Shown one piece after another: positions 1-6,285 of a DNA stretch of 7,443 nt. Position 1 is the stretch's first letter. Every line of letters begins with the position of its first letter. Source of the stretch: Alphaproteobacteria bacterium (GTDB taxonomy: Bacteria > Pseudomonadota > Alphaproteobacteria > Micavibrionales > Micavibrionaceae); contig JAUICS010000058.1 in NCBI GenBank assembly GCA_030427765.1, positions 1 through 7,443 of the forward strand, written 5' to 3'. A program made the position numbers and the translations under genes. Under the pieces are notes generated by a model. The model was not told the DNA's origin. It did no database searches and worked only from the letters and a program-made list of their open reading frames with translations.

Positions 1-465
1 CCCGATACGCAGGCCTTTATGCTTTTTCTTCTCTTCCTGAATTTCACCGATGGCGATGTATTGCCCGTTATAAGAGATAATGTCCTTTATGGTTTCGTCA
101 TCTTCGCCGTCTTCGCGCTTAATCCATTGTGCCTCACCCTTCTCATCAAACAGAATCATCAATGTATCATGTGTCGAACGTTCCTCGGTCGTGCTGACCC
201 CCGCGGCCAGAACATCCCCGCCGGAAATGGCATGCGTCAGGGTGTGGAAATGGTCCAGACCGGGCTCACCCTCAATCTTCCGCCAATAGGCAGGCAGTTC
301 AAAATCGGGCTGGCGTAATTTTACCACTGCATCATATAAACCGGCGCAATCCAGCGGATATTCATAGTCCTGTGCAGAGGCACGATATGTATGCAAAAGG
401 ACCGCCGCACCTATACATATGCATAATAGGCACAGTTTTTTTAATCCTTTCCGGTTCTGTAACAT
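1..465 (-). CDS. Exported protein with beta-propeller-like repeat, 3' end cut off by window edge
   Basis: Reading the minus strand from the ATG at 465 gives 155 codons open to the window edge, so the gene is partial at its C-terminus. The N-terminus is a signal peptide: basic MLQNRKGLKK, a hydrophobic stretch of about 14 residues (LCLLCICIGAAVLL) and a likely signal peptidase I site ASA/QD near residue 32. The mature protein is therefore periplasmic or exported. From about residue 80 the text 'SGGDVLAAGVST', then 'DTLMILFDEKGEAQW', then 'NGQYIAIGE' follows the blade pattern of secreted beta-propeller repeat proteins (a G-rich strand, D.l...D.nG...W, then the next G-rich strand). That is inference from pattern only. 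A weak AGGG lies about 10 bases before the ATG. It is divergent from the glycosyltransferase at 600. The specific function is unknown. Confidence 0.82.
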   Translation of the reverse strand, partial: MLQNRKGLKKLCLLCICIGAAVLLHTYRASAQDYEYPLDCAGLYDAVVKLRQPDFELPAYWRKIEGEPGLDHFHTLTHAISGGDVLAAGVSTTEERSTHDTLMILFDEKGEAQWIKREDGEDDETIKDIISYNGQYIAIGEIQEEKKKHKGLRIG

Positions 466-575
466 TGATAAACGCCCTGATTCTCTGTAACTTTAGTATT
501 TAAATGATTGCCTTGCCTGAAAAGACAATGTAATTCATTTAAATGTGTATGCAAAAACTATACCTTTTTATGAAC

Positions 576-581
576 TATAAT
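576..581 (+). promoter_or_regulatory. Candidate -10 element for the glycosyltransferase gene
   Basis: A perfect TATAAT lies 18 bases before the ATG at 600, in a strongly AT-rich divergent spacer (466-599). No convincing -35 hexamer sits 16-18 bases upstream (AAAAAC at 553-558). If used, the transcript would have a leader of only about a dozen bases, which fits the absence of a Shine-Dalgarno sequence. The motif is common by chance in such AT-rich DNA. Confidence 0.25.
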
Positions 582-599
582 TATATCCAGTAATAATCC

Positions 600-1688
600 A
601 TGAAAATTCTTATTGTTAGTGATGCGTGGTATCCGCAGGTGAACGGTGTTGTCCGGACATATGAACATTTGCGTGATGAACTCGAAACGCGCGGTATCAC
701 AATTAAAATCATCGGCCCTGCCGATTTCCCTGTAACTGTCCCTACACCGGGCTATGCCGAAATTAAACTCGCCATAATGCCCGCCGGGCGTATTAAAAAG
801 ATCATCGGGGAATTTGGACCGGACCGTATTCATGTGGCAACAGAAGGGCCGCTTGGCTGGGCCGCGCGCAATATTTGTGTGAAACGCAAGATTCCGTTTA
901 CAACGTCATACCACACGCACTTCCCCGACTACGTGGCGAAACGTATCGGGAAGGTTCTGCCGTTTATGTACGGGTTCGTGCATGATACGGCCGTTAATAC
1001 ACTTCGCAAATTCCACAATGCATCCCACGCCGTTTTTACGGCGACGCAGACATTGCAGGATGATTTGGTATCGAAAGGGTTTACCGCGCCAATGAAACGT
1101 TTGACACGCGGTGTAAATCTGGAGATTTTTCATCCTCCGCAAAATGAAGATGAGCTTCAGGTGAAAAAACAATTTAAAGGCCCCGTTGCAACCTATGTCG
1201 GGCGCGTGGCGATTGAAAAGAATCTTGAGGCATTTCTCGATATGAAATGGGAAGGCAGCAAGGTGATCGTCGGTGATGGGCCGAGTATGAAATACCTGAA
1301 ACGGAAATACCCTGATGCCCATTTCGTTGGGAAAAAGATTGGTAAGGAACTAGCCGATCATTACCGCGCCAGTGACGTTTTCGCATTTCCGTCCATGACA
1401 GATACATTTGGTATCGTGCTAATTGAGGCGCTGGCATGCGGTGTACCCGTGGCGGCATATCCGATCATGGGCCCGCAGGACATTATCGTTGAACCGTTCC
1501 TTGGATGTATTGATGAAGACCTGTCCACCGCGGCTTATAAGGCCCTTGAATGCGGAACACCGGAAGAGCGTTTTAATCATGTGAAAGAACATTACACATG
1601 GCAAACGGCCGGTGATCAGTTCATGGATGCGCTTAGCTACATTAATGATGAAAACGGCGGTTCGGCCGATCAAAAAGCCGTCGCCTAA
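600..1688 (+). CDS. Glycosyltransferase family 4 (GT-B), MgtA/SQD2-like
   Basis: A 362-aa GT-B retaining glycosyltransferase. The N-terminal Rossmann domain opens with KILIVSDAWYPQVNGVVRT (2-20), including the glycine-rich acceptor loop, and carries SYHTHFPDY (103-111). The C-terminal nucleotide-sugar domain has TRGVNLEIFHP (169-179), YVGRVAIEKNLE (199-210), VGDGPSM (224-230) and the donor-site block PSMTDTFGIVLIEALACG (264-281). There the usual EX7E first acidic residue is Asp, as is common in the GDP-mannose-dependent alpha-mannosyltransferase (MgtA) and SQD2-like branch. By family, it probably adds a hexose or uronic acid from an NDP-sugar to a diacylglycerol lipid or glycan at the inner membrane face. 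Donor and acceptor cannot be read from sequence. The start is fixed by the conserved N-terminus, although no Shine-Dalgarno precedes it. It stands alone, not in a visible polysaccharide cluster. Confidence 0.9.
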   Translation: MKILIVSDAWYPQVNGVVRTYEHLRDELETRGITIKIIGPADFPVTVPTPGYAEIKLAIMPAGRIKKIIGEFGPDRIHVATEGPLGWAARNICVKRKIPFTTSYHTHFPDYVAKRIGKVLPFMYGFVHDTAVNTLRKFHNASHAVFTATQTLQDDLVSKGFTAPMKRLTRGVNLEIFHPPQNEDELQVKKQFKGPVATYVGRVAIEKNLEAFLDMKWEGSKVIVGDGPSMKYLKRKYPDAHFVGKKIGKELADHYRASDVFAFPSMTDTFGIVLIEALACGVPVAAYPIMGPQDIIVEPFLGCIDEDLSTAAYKALECGTPEERFNHVKEHYTWQTAGDQFMDALSYINDENGGSADQKAVA

Positions 1689-1702
1689 TAACTGCTTTTT
1701 GA
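1670..1702 (+). repeat. 9-bp inverted repeat spanning the glycosyltransferase stop codon
   Basis: TCAAAAAGC (1670-1678) is the exact reverse complement of GCTTTTTGA (1694-1702), with a 15-base loop holding the TAA stop at 1686-1688. It could act as a weak 3' end structure, but it is AT-rich and has no U-tract beyond the stem, so it does not look like a standard intrinsic terminator. Confidence 0.35.
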
Positions 1703-1703
1703 G

Positions 1704-1755
1704 CGTTGATTTTCGCCGTTGATTTTCGCCGTTGATTTTCGCCGTTGATTTTCGC
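1704..1755. repeat. Four perfect tandem copies of a 13-bp unit
   Basis: CGTTGATTTTCGC is repeated exactly four times with no spacer: 1704-1716, 1717-1729, 1730-1742 and 1743-1755. It lies in the intergenic region 15 bases after the glycosyltransferase stop. A period of 13 is not a multiple of three, and no gene is expected here. Perfect identity suggests recent slippage expansion. The copies are directly adjacent, so this is not a CRISPR array. Confidence 0.95.
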
Positions 1756-1848
1756 TTGTGTGGAGCTTTTTACCCTCCGTGCGTTGAACACATGCGTTTT
1801 TTCTGATGCATTATCCGCAATCAAATAAAAAAAGATCAGGGTACATGT

Positions 1849-2301
1849 ATGAGTGACGGTTTCGCCAAAGGAAGCCTTGTAGAGGCATTTGTTGACAGGT
1901 TTCGTCCGATTGTCCAGACCGAACGCAGTCTTTCTATTATCAGAGACCTATTGAACCGCGCGGCCAAACGCGGCCTGAATGACCCCGAAAGTGATTACGA
2001 GAACGAAGTGGAAATGGAACGCACGGCGGAACGTATCCAGCACCATCTGGACCGTGCCCATGATATGCCCGATGGGCATGCGGAAGCATTAAAACTTGCC
2101 GAAGAATTTGACCGTCATTGCGGCACCAGTCAGGCACTTCGCAAGGCCAGTCTGCGCTCCGGTCAAATACTCAAAGACAATTCCCTTAACCAGAGTGCGG
2201 AACGACACGGTGATGAACCGACACCAGCGAATTCCGGACAATCCGGTGATGCGTGTTTTGATCTTGCGGGCTGGGATCCCGGTATAAAATTACCTAATTA
2301 G
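1849..2301 (+). CDS. Hypothetical protein, 150 aa, charged and mostly helical
   Basis: I do not recognise this protein. It has 150 residues, no signal peptide and no hydrophobic segment long enough to cross a membrane, so it should be cytoplasmic. Residues 5-115 are rich in charged residues with helical spacing (for example FVDRFRPIVQTERSLSIIRDLL and MERTAERIQHHLDRAH). The last 35 residues (about 116-150) are polar and Pro/Gly-rich, probably disordered, ending DLAGWDPGIKLPN. The ATG at 1849 follows CAGGG (1837-1841) at a usable 7-base spacing. The overlapping ATG at 1845 is out of frame and stops after three codons. Codon use resembles the neighbouring core genes, which supports a real gene. 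It is separate from the upstream gene (160 bases) and shows no clear terminator of its own. Confidence 0.75.
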   Translation: MSDGFAKGSLVEAFVDRFRPIVQTERSLSIIRDLLNRAAKRGLNDPESDYENEVEMERTAERIQHHLDRAHDMPDGHAEALKLAEEFDRHCGTSQALRKASLRSGQILKDNSLNQSAERHGDEPTPANSGQSGDACFDLAGWDPGIKLPN

Positions 2302-2344
2302 AATAATAAGCTGTTCTTTATTGCGCCCCAGCATAGAATCAATA

Positions 2345-2350
2345 TTGACA
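2345..2350 (+). promoter_or_regulatory. Candidate -35 box upstream of the AIM24-like gene
   Basis: A perfect TTGACA occurs in the 2302-2432 spacer. The matching -10 is unclear: TCCAAT at 17-base spacing is poor, and AATTAT (2371-2376) is 20 bases away. An imperfectly placed inverted repeat, AATTATT (2371-2377) with AATAATT (2389-2395), follows and could be an operator or chance in AT-rich DNA. Confidence 0.25.
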
Positions 2351-2456
2351 TGTTACTGAAAATCGTGTCCAATTATTACAACGATAACAATAATTTAGGA
2401 GTGGATGTCCAAAACAGGGCAAACCCTTCTTCGTGAACAGAAAGGTAGGTTTCGGT

Positions 2457-3272
2457 ATGGCCCCGACGCCAATTCATGGCGCCGATGTATCAGATGTATC
2501 AGGCGAATTTCAATCAGCAACAGAGCTTAATTTTACACTCCAGCCCGAGGGGACTTTAATCGTCTATGAGCCGAATACCGTGCCTATTAAGGACAGCCGG
2601 ATCACTACGAAATCAGTATGGGGTTTTGGCCAGAAAGGAAACCTCAAAGAAATGATGTTCGGCGCACAGTCGCGCCAGATTGTAACCTCCGCATTTACGA
2701 ATTCTTCTCAGGACGATGTACGGTTACAGCTTGTGCCGAGTTTACACAGCAGCTTTGTCGGTTTTGACATGCGTCACCATAACAAGATTTTGGTACGGAA
2801 AGGTGCGTGTGTGGCCTCTACAACCAAGCTGGACTTCTCCATTGAAAAAGGCGTGCGCCATGACCGGTGGGGCAGTATTGAGGACCATGAAGTCATCGCG
2901 GTGGAACTGAAGGAACCAAGCCTTATCCCTGATGAGCAGGACGCACATTTGTATATCCAGGGGCAGGGCGCGGTGGAAGCCATCCGTCTGCAACCCGGCG
3001 AGAAACTGGACATTAATCAGGGTATCATTCTGGCTCATACCGCAGATGTGAATATCGATGTGGTGCCGCAGGAGGATAAAATCCGCCACCGCCGTTTGTA
3101 CGGTATCAGTATGGGTGAAAACTTGCGCCAGATGTTCGGTAAGGTTTATAAAACACAAATTTCAAGTGATACGGGCGGCATTGTCTGGGTTGAGAAAAAC
3201 CACGCCCCGTCACATAGCAGCTGGACCGGCGAAGTGGCAAAACTCTCCGCCGAAGTTGCCCTAGGACTTTAA
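2457..3272 (+). CDS. AIM24-family (DUF124) protein
   Basis: Probably 271 aa from the ATG at 2457. That start is preceded by AAAGGTAGG (2441-2449) at a 7-base spacing, whereas the longer GTG start at 2433 (279 aa) has no well-placed Shine-Dalgarno. The body is a beta-rich pattern matching the AIM24/TIGR00266 family. It has an early 'LNFTLQPEGTLIVYEPNTV' strand pair, then a second half with YIQGQGAVEAIRLQPGEKL and DINQGIILAHTADVNIDVV (about residues 174-211 counted from the GTG), and a late SDTGGIVWVE strand. The family forms a double-stranded beta-helix trimer. Its bacterial role is poorly defined, and the yeast member is a mitochondrial inner-membrane organiser. There is no signal peptide. 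Transcription ends at the strong terminator just downstream. I am fairly sure of the gene and less sure of the family. Confidence 0.75.
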   Translation: MAPTPIHGADVSDVSGEFQSATELNFTLQPEGTLIVYEPNTVPIKDSRITTKSVWGFGQKGNLKEMMFGAQSRQIVTSAFTNSSQDDVRLQLVPSLHSSFVGFDMRHHNKILVRKGACVASTTKLDFSIEKGVRHDRWGSIEDHEVIAVELKEPSLIPDEQDAHLYIQGQGAVEAIRLQPGEKLDINQGIILAHTADVNIDVVPQEDKIRHRRLYGISMGENLRQMFGKVYKTQISSDTGGIVWVEKNHAPSHSSWTGEVAKLSAEVALGL

Positions 3273-3295
3273 AATTATATTTTTTCCTCGTGTGA

Positions 3296-3328
3296 CCCTG
3301 AACGGTTAACCCCGTTCAGGGCTTTTTT
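3296..3328 (+). terminator. Intrinsic terminator of the AIM24-like gene
   Basis: CCCTGAACGG (3296-3305) pairs perfectly with CCGTTCAGGG (3312-3321), giving a 10-bp GC-rich stem with a 6-base loop. It is followed by C and six Ts (3323-3328). It starts 23 bases after the stop codon, and orientation and U-tract fit plus-strand transcription. Confidence 0.92.
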
Positions 3329-3333
3329 GTCGC

Positions 3334-3366
3334 TGTCATTGCGAGGAGGAACGGCGAAGCAATCCA
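3334..3366. repeat. Dispersed intergenic repeat of the GTCATTGCGAG...GAAGCAATCC type
   Basis: The segment begins GTCATTGCGAGGAGGAAC and ends CGAAGCAATCC. This layout (ATTGC arm at 3338-3342, GCAAT arm at 3359-3363, purine-rich centre) is a familiar short palindromic intergenic element seen in many copies in various bacterial genomes. It directly follows the terminator and marks the boundary with the AT-rich block. Only one copy is in this window, so the repeat status rests on recognition, not on a second copy here. Confidence 0.55.
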
Positions 3367-3461
3367 TAAATATCAGCGGTTATGCTGTGACGTTCTAAGG
3401 TTTCTTTCACGGGTGCGGAATATGGTAAGATAAGATATATAACTACATTGAGGACAATTAA

Positions 3462-3773
3462 GTGTTATACAAACCAACTTATGAAACTGTGAATGAAAGG
3501 TTTTTGAAGTTTACTCACCATTATCAAGAAAATTATTATCTTCAAATTTTGAACTACCAAGGTAAAGGCCACATATATTCACCCATATTATTAGAAGAAA
3601 TCATATCTAATCCAACATCAGTTTCCGTACAGCCTTTTGATAATAGAGTTAACTATAAGTATGATAATCAATGCGGGGAACAATACAAAGTGGTTGTTTC
3701 ATCGTCATGGTTAAATAAAAAAGAATGTCACGGAATTGTTACTGCTTACAAGACAAACATTAAGGCGTTTTAA
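3462..3773 (+). CDS. Hypothetical protein, 103 aa, AT-rich gene
   Basis: I do not recognise it. The start is GTG, chosen because GAGGA (3450-3454) sits about 8 bases upstream and no in-frame ATG gives a better fit. The protein is rich in Tyr and Asn, with no signal peptide or membrane segment. It has two cysteines in NQCGEQ and KKECHG and ends in a basic tail KTNIKAF. Later parts such as YKVVVSSSWL look beta-strand-like. By hand count GC is about 30% over 3481-3720 (73 of 240), far below the aspS region, which suggests acquired DNA. It is convergent with the next gene, and the two overlap by 14 bases at their 3' ends. The good ribosome site argues for a true gene; function is unknown. Confidence 0.65.
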   Translation: MLYKPTYETVNERFLKFTHHYQENYYLQILNYQGKGHIYSPILLEEIISNPTSVSVQPFDNRVNYKYDNQCGEQYKVVVSSSWLNKKECHGIVTAYKTNIKAF

Positions 3774-4164
3774 ATAAAGCAGCTAGAGCTATAATGAAGC
3801 TAAGAGTACCTACAATTGCAGCATAAAGAGTTGATAAACCATTATGCTCCTCAATCCAGTCGGAAGCCTTTTTCAAATGTGTTCGATTTTTCTTCTTACT
3901 AGCTTTTTCAACAAATTGCAGTCCTTTTTCTGTAAACATTTTGGAACAATTTTGATCTTTTGATGAATGACATAAATATCCTTCAGCAATGGCATTTTTT
4001 ACAATTCTTTGAATATCTCCGAAACCTATATCTAACTCCTGCTCGATTTGATTGAACTCAGGTTGTCCAGGGTTTAATTGAAAATAAACACAATTTGGAG
4101 TTGCGCCTTTCTTCTTAACTACCTCATAAAGAAGCAAGAGAATGTCTTCTAGCTCTTTACTCAT
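3760..4164 (-). CDS. Predicted winged-helix protein with C-terminal membrane anchor, 134 aa
   Basis: An unrecognised protein with a readable layout. Residues 1-88 look like a winged-helix domain: helix MSKELEDILLLLYEVVKK, a helix-turn-helix-like stretch around 36-62 (FNQIEQELDIGFGDIQRIVKNAIAEGY), then a wing ending in MFTEKGLQFVEKA. A very basic linker follows (KKKNRTHLKK, 90-99), then one hydrophobic segment (GLSTLYAAIVGTLSFIIALAALF, 109-131) and a short tail. It is probably tail-anchored in the inner membrane with the DNA-binding-like domain in the cytoplasm. The gene starts 3 bases after the aspS stop (TAG GGG ATG), so it is likely co-transcribed with aspS and translated by reinitiation; GGGC and AAGGGGAGAAG lie just upstream inside aspS. 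GC is low (39 of 120 bases over 3841-3960), unlike aspS. DNA binding is inferred, not shown. Confidence 0.75.
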   Translation of the reverse strand: MSKELEDILLLLYEVVKKKGATPNCVYFQLNPGQPEFNQIEQELDIGFGDIQRIVKNAIAEGYLCHSSKDQNCSKMFTEKGLQFVEKASKKKNRTHLKKASDWIEEHNGLSTLYAAIVGTLSFIIALAALFKTP

Positions 4165-4167
4165 CCC

Positions 4168-5985
4168 CTAAGCCCGTTTCTTCTCCCCTTCGGCCTCTTC
4201 GATTTTTGGCTTTGGAAGGTTCAGCTTGATGTGCAGTTCCTTGAGGTGGTTAGGGTCGGCCTCACACGGTGCACCCATCATCAGGTCTTCGGCGGAACCG
4301 TTCATCGGGAAGACGATAACCTCACGAATATTCGGTTCATCCGCCAGCAACATCACAATACGGTCAATACCCGGTGCGATACCGCCATGTGGCGGTGCGC
4401 CGTAACGCATGGCGGACAGCATACCGCCGAAACGGTCTTCCAGTACGGATTTGTCATACCCGACAATATCGAATGCCTTTTCCATGATGTCCGGTTTGTG
4501 GTTCCGGATGGCGCCACTGGAAAGCTCCACCCCGTTACAGACAATGTCATACTGCCATGCAAGGATGTCGAGCGGGTCCTGTGTTTCAAGCGCCTCAAGC
4601 CCGCCTTGCGGCATGGAAAACGGGTTGTGGGAGAAGTCGATCTTGCCGAGTTTCTCATCATATTCGTACATCGGAAAATCAACGATCCAGCAGAATTTGA
4701 ATACGCCTTCTTCACGGATGCCCATGTCGTCACAGATTTTATCACGGGCCAATCCGGCGAATGGCGCGGCCTTTGCCTCCTTATCACAGATGAAGAAGAT
4801 CGCATCACCGTCATTTAGGTCTGCGACCTCACGTAGGGCGGTTTGCGCCCCTTCCGGCACGAATTTCGCAATCGGGCCTTTTCCTTCTGTGCCTTCAAAC
4901 AAAATGTAACCAAGGCCCGGCGCACCTTCACCGCGCGCCCAGTCATTTAGCTTGTCAAAGAAACTACGTGGCTTATCGCCAACGGATGGTGCCTTGATGG
5001 CGCGGACAACACCGCCATTCGCAATCACGTTTTTGAAGGCCTTGAATTCCACATCGTCGCGTTTGAACACGTCCGTTACATCAACGATGGTTAGTGGGTT
5101 ACGCAAATCCGGTTTGTCGGACCCGTATTTTAACATGGCTTCCTTGTAAGGAATGCGCGGGAACGGCGTTTCGGCAATTTTACGGCCGCTGCCGAATGTT
5201 TCGAACACATCTGTCATAACGGGTTCAATCACATTAAACACATCTTCTTGTGTGACGAAGCTCATCTCCATATCAAGCTGGTAGAACTCACCCGGTGAAC
5301 GGTCGGCGCGGCTGTCCTCATCACGGAAACACGGCGCGATCTGGAAGTAACGGTCAAAACCGGACATCATCAGAAGCTGCTTAAACTGCTGCGGTGCCTG
5401 CGGCAGGGCATAAAATTTTCCGGGGTGCAGACGTGCGGGGACCAAAAAGTCGCGTGCCCCCTCTGGGCTGCTTGCCGTCAGGATCGGTGTCTGGAATTCC
5501 TGAAAACCCTGATCCCACATTTTCTTGCGGATATGGGCGATTACATCGTTACGCAGACGGATATTGTTCTGCATCTTTTCACGGCGTAAATCCAGATAAC
5601 GGTATGTCAGGCGGTGGTCTTCGCCTGCACCGTCATCTTCCGCCACCTGAAACGGCAGAACCTTTGCGGCGGATTGCACGATCGCCTCATCAATATAAAC
5701 CTCGATCTCACCGGTCGGCAGTTTCGCATTTACCGTCTCTGCGGAACGGGCACGAACCTTTCCAACAACGGTAATCACTGACTCCGGACGCCACTTCTCC
5801 ACCTCATCTTTTAATGGGGAATGTTCATCCACCACAACCTGTGTCAAACCATATGTATCGCGCAAATCAATGAACATTACACCCCCGTGGTCACGGCGGC
5901 GATGTATCCATCCGGACAGTTTTACCGTCTCGTCAACATTGTCTTTACGTAGCTCGGCGCAAGTGTGTGTTCTATATTCGTGCAT
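4168..5985 (-). CDS. aspS: Aspartyl-tRNA synthetase
   Basis: A 605-aa class II synthetase of the bacterial type, which attaches aspartate to tRNA in the cytoplasm using ATP. The N-terminal OB-fold anticodon-binding domain has [20 protein letters not shown] (24-43). Class II motif 1 lies around [11 protein letters not shown] (160-170). Motif 2 is [20 protein letters not shown] (220-239), and motif 3 is [13 protein letters not shown] (534-546). [12 protein letters not shown] (172-183) and [10 protein letters not shown] (485-494) are further AspRS signatures, and the bacterial insertion (GAD) domain fills roughly 285-420. The tail (590-605) is Lys/Glu-rich. Length is slightly above the usual 590. 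His28 in the OB fold is the residue type linked to non-discriminating enzymes that also charge tRNA-Asn. The ATG follows AAGGG at 7 bases. It is the first gene of a probable two-gene transcript. Confidence 0.98.
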   Translation of the reverse strand: MHEYRTHTCAELRKDNVDETVKLSGWIHRRRDHGGVMFIDLRDTYGLTQVVVDEHSPLKDEVEKWRPESVITVVGKVRARSAETVNAKLPTGEIEVYIDEAIVQSAAKVLPFQVAEDDGAGEDHRLTYRYLDLRREKMQNNIRLRNDVIAHIRKKMWDQGFQEFQTPILTASSPEGARDFLVPARLHPGKFYALPQAPQQFKQLLMMSGFDRYFQIAPCFRDEDSRADRSPGEFYQLDMEMSFVTQEDVFNVIEPVMTDVFETFGSGRKIAETPFPRIPYKEAMLKYGSDKPDLRNPLTIVDVTDVFKRDDVEFKAFKNVIANGGVVRAIKAPSVGDKPRSFFDKLNDWARGEGAPGLGYILFEGTEGKGPIAKFVPEGAQTALREVADLNDGDAIFFICDKEAKAAPFAGLARDKICDDMGIREEGVFKFCWIVDFPMYEYDEKLGKIDFSHNPFSMPQGGLEALETQDPLDILAWQYDIVCNGVELSSGAIRNHKPDIMEKAFDIVGYDKSVLEDRFGGMLSAMRYGAPPHGGIAPGIDRIVMLLADEPNIREVIVFPMNGSAEDLMMGAPCEADPNHLKELHIKLNLPKPKIEEAEGEKKRA

Positions 5986-6040
5986 AACATAACCCTTATT
6001 CTATATTGCAGCGGGGGCAAAATTTGTTTTAAACTACCCG

Positions 6041-6067
6041 CAAATTCGCCCGATTTGTGGGCGTTTG
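6041..6067. promoter_or_regulatory. Imperfect inverted repeat in the aspS / Trm112-like divergent region
   Basis: CAAATTCGCCC (6041-6051) pairs with GGGCGTTTG (6059-6067) through 5 GC-rich pairs, a two-T bulge and four AT pairs, around a 7-base loop. It lies 20 bases before the Trm112-like start in the 102-base divergent spacer. It could be an operator or an mRNA leader hairpin; nothing in the sequence decides this. Confidence 0.3.
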
Positions 6068-6087
6068 TCAAGTTGAGATGAGAGATT

Positions 6088-6285
6088 ATGACAGAAGTAG
6101 ACCCGAAATTACTGGAAATTCTTGTATGTCCCCTAACAAAAGTGCCGCTTCGGTATGATAAGGCGGCGCAGGAATTGATTTCTGACCAGGCCGGATTGGC
6201 ATATCCCGTGCGTGACGGCATTCCGATTATGCTGGTAGATGAAGCGCGCGAAATCAAAGACTCCGAAAAGAAAAAGAAGGCTTAA
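6088..6285 (+). CDS. Trm112-family protein (YcaR/UPF0434-like)
   Basis: A 65-aa protein with the full family pattern: [18 protein letters not shown] (7-24), then [28 protein letters not shown] (27-54). Trm112-type proteins are small partners that stabilise or activate methyltransferases acting on tRNA, rRNA or release factors; the bacterial partner in this organism is unknown. The classical zinc site of the family uses a CPxC pair and further cysteines. Here only Cys14 is present, with CPLTK in place of CPxC, as in many alphaproteobacterial members, so zinc binding is probably lost. The tail KDSEKKKKA is strongly basic. The ATG is preceded by a purine-rich GAGATGAGAG. It is divergent from aspS and followed at once by an inverted-repeat element. 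Confidence 0.93.
   Translation: MTEVDPKLLEILVCPLTKVPLRYDKAAQELISDQAGLAYPVRDGIPIMLVDEAREIKDSEKKKKA

Noticed and set aside
19..318. Plus-strand frames at the left edge
   Set aside because: They are antisense to the signal-peptide protein read from 465, whose protein sequence is coherent over all 155 codons.
906..1458. Minus-strand open frames within the glycosyltransferase
   Set aside because: They are antisense to a well-conserved GT4 protein with no independent start signals or recognisable domain.
1704..1755. Direct repeats as a possible CRISPR array
   Set aside because: The 13-bp units abut with no spacers and are too short; no cas genes are nearby.
1642..1824. 60-codon minus-strand frame over the tandem repeat
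   Set aside because: Its repetitive sequence is only the translation of the 13-bp repeat, and no ribosome site precedes its start.
2742..3158. Minus-strand 138-codon frame inside the AIM24-like gene
   Set aside because: It is a shadow of the plus-strand gene, with no ribosome site and no recognisable domain.
4231..4909. Long plus-strand open frames antisense to aspS (195 and 166 codons)
   Set aside because: They lie wholly inside aspS, whose protein is unmistakable. They have no ribosome site and no family resemblance, and are by-products of aspS codon use.
5986..6087. A sigma-70-type promoter for aspS (TATAGA on the minus strand near 6000-6005)
   Set aside because: It is too close to the Shine-Dalgarno to give a workable leader, and no -35 box is correctly spaced.
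5922..6257. Minus-strand 111-codon frame across the aspS upstream spacer
   Set aside because: It runs antisense to the clearly recognisable Trm112-like gene and out of frame with aspS.
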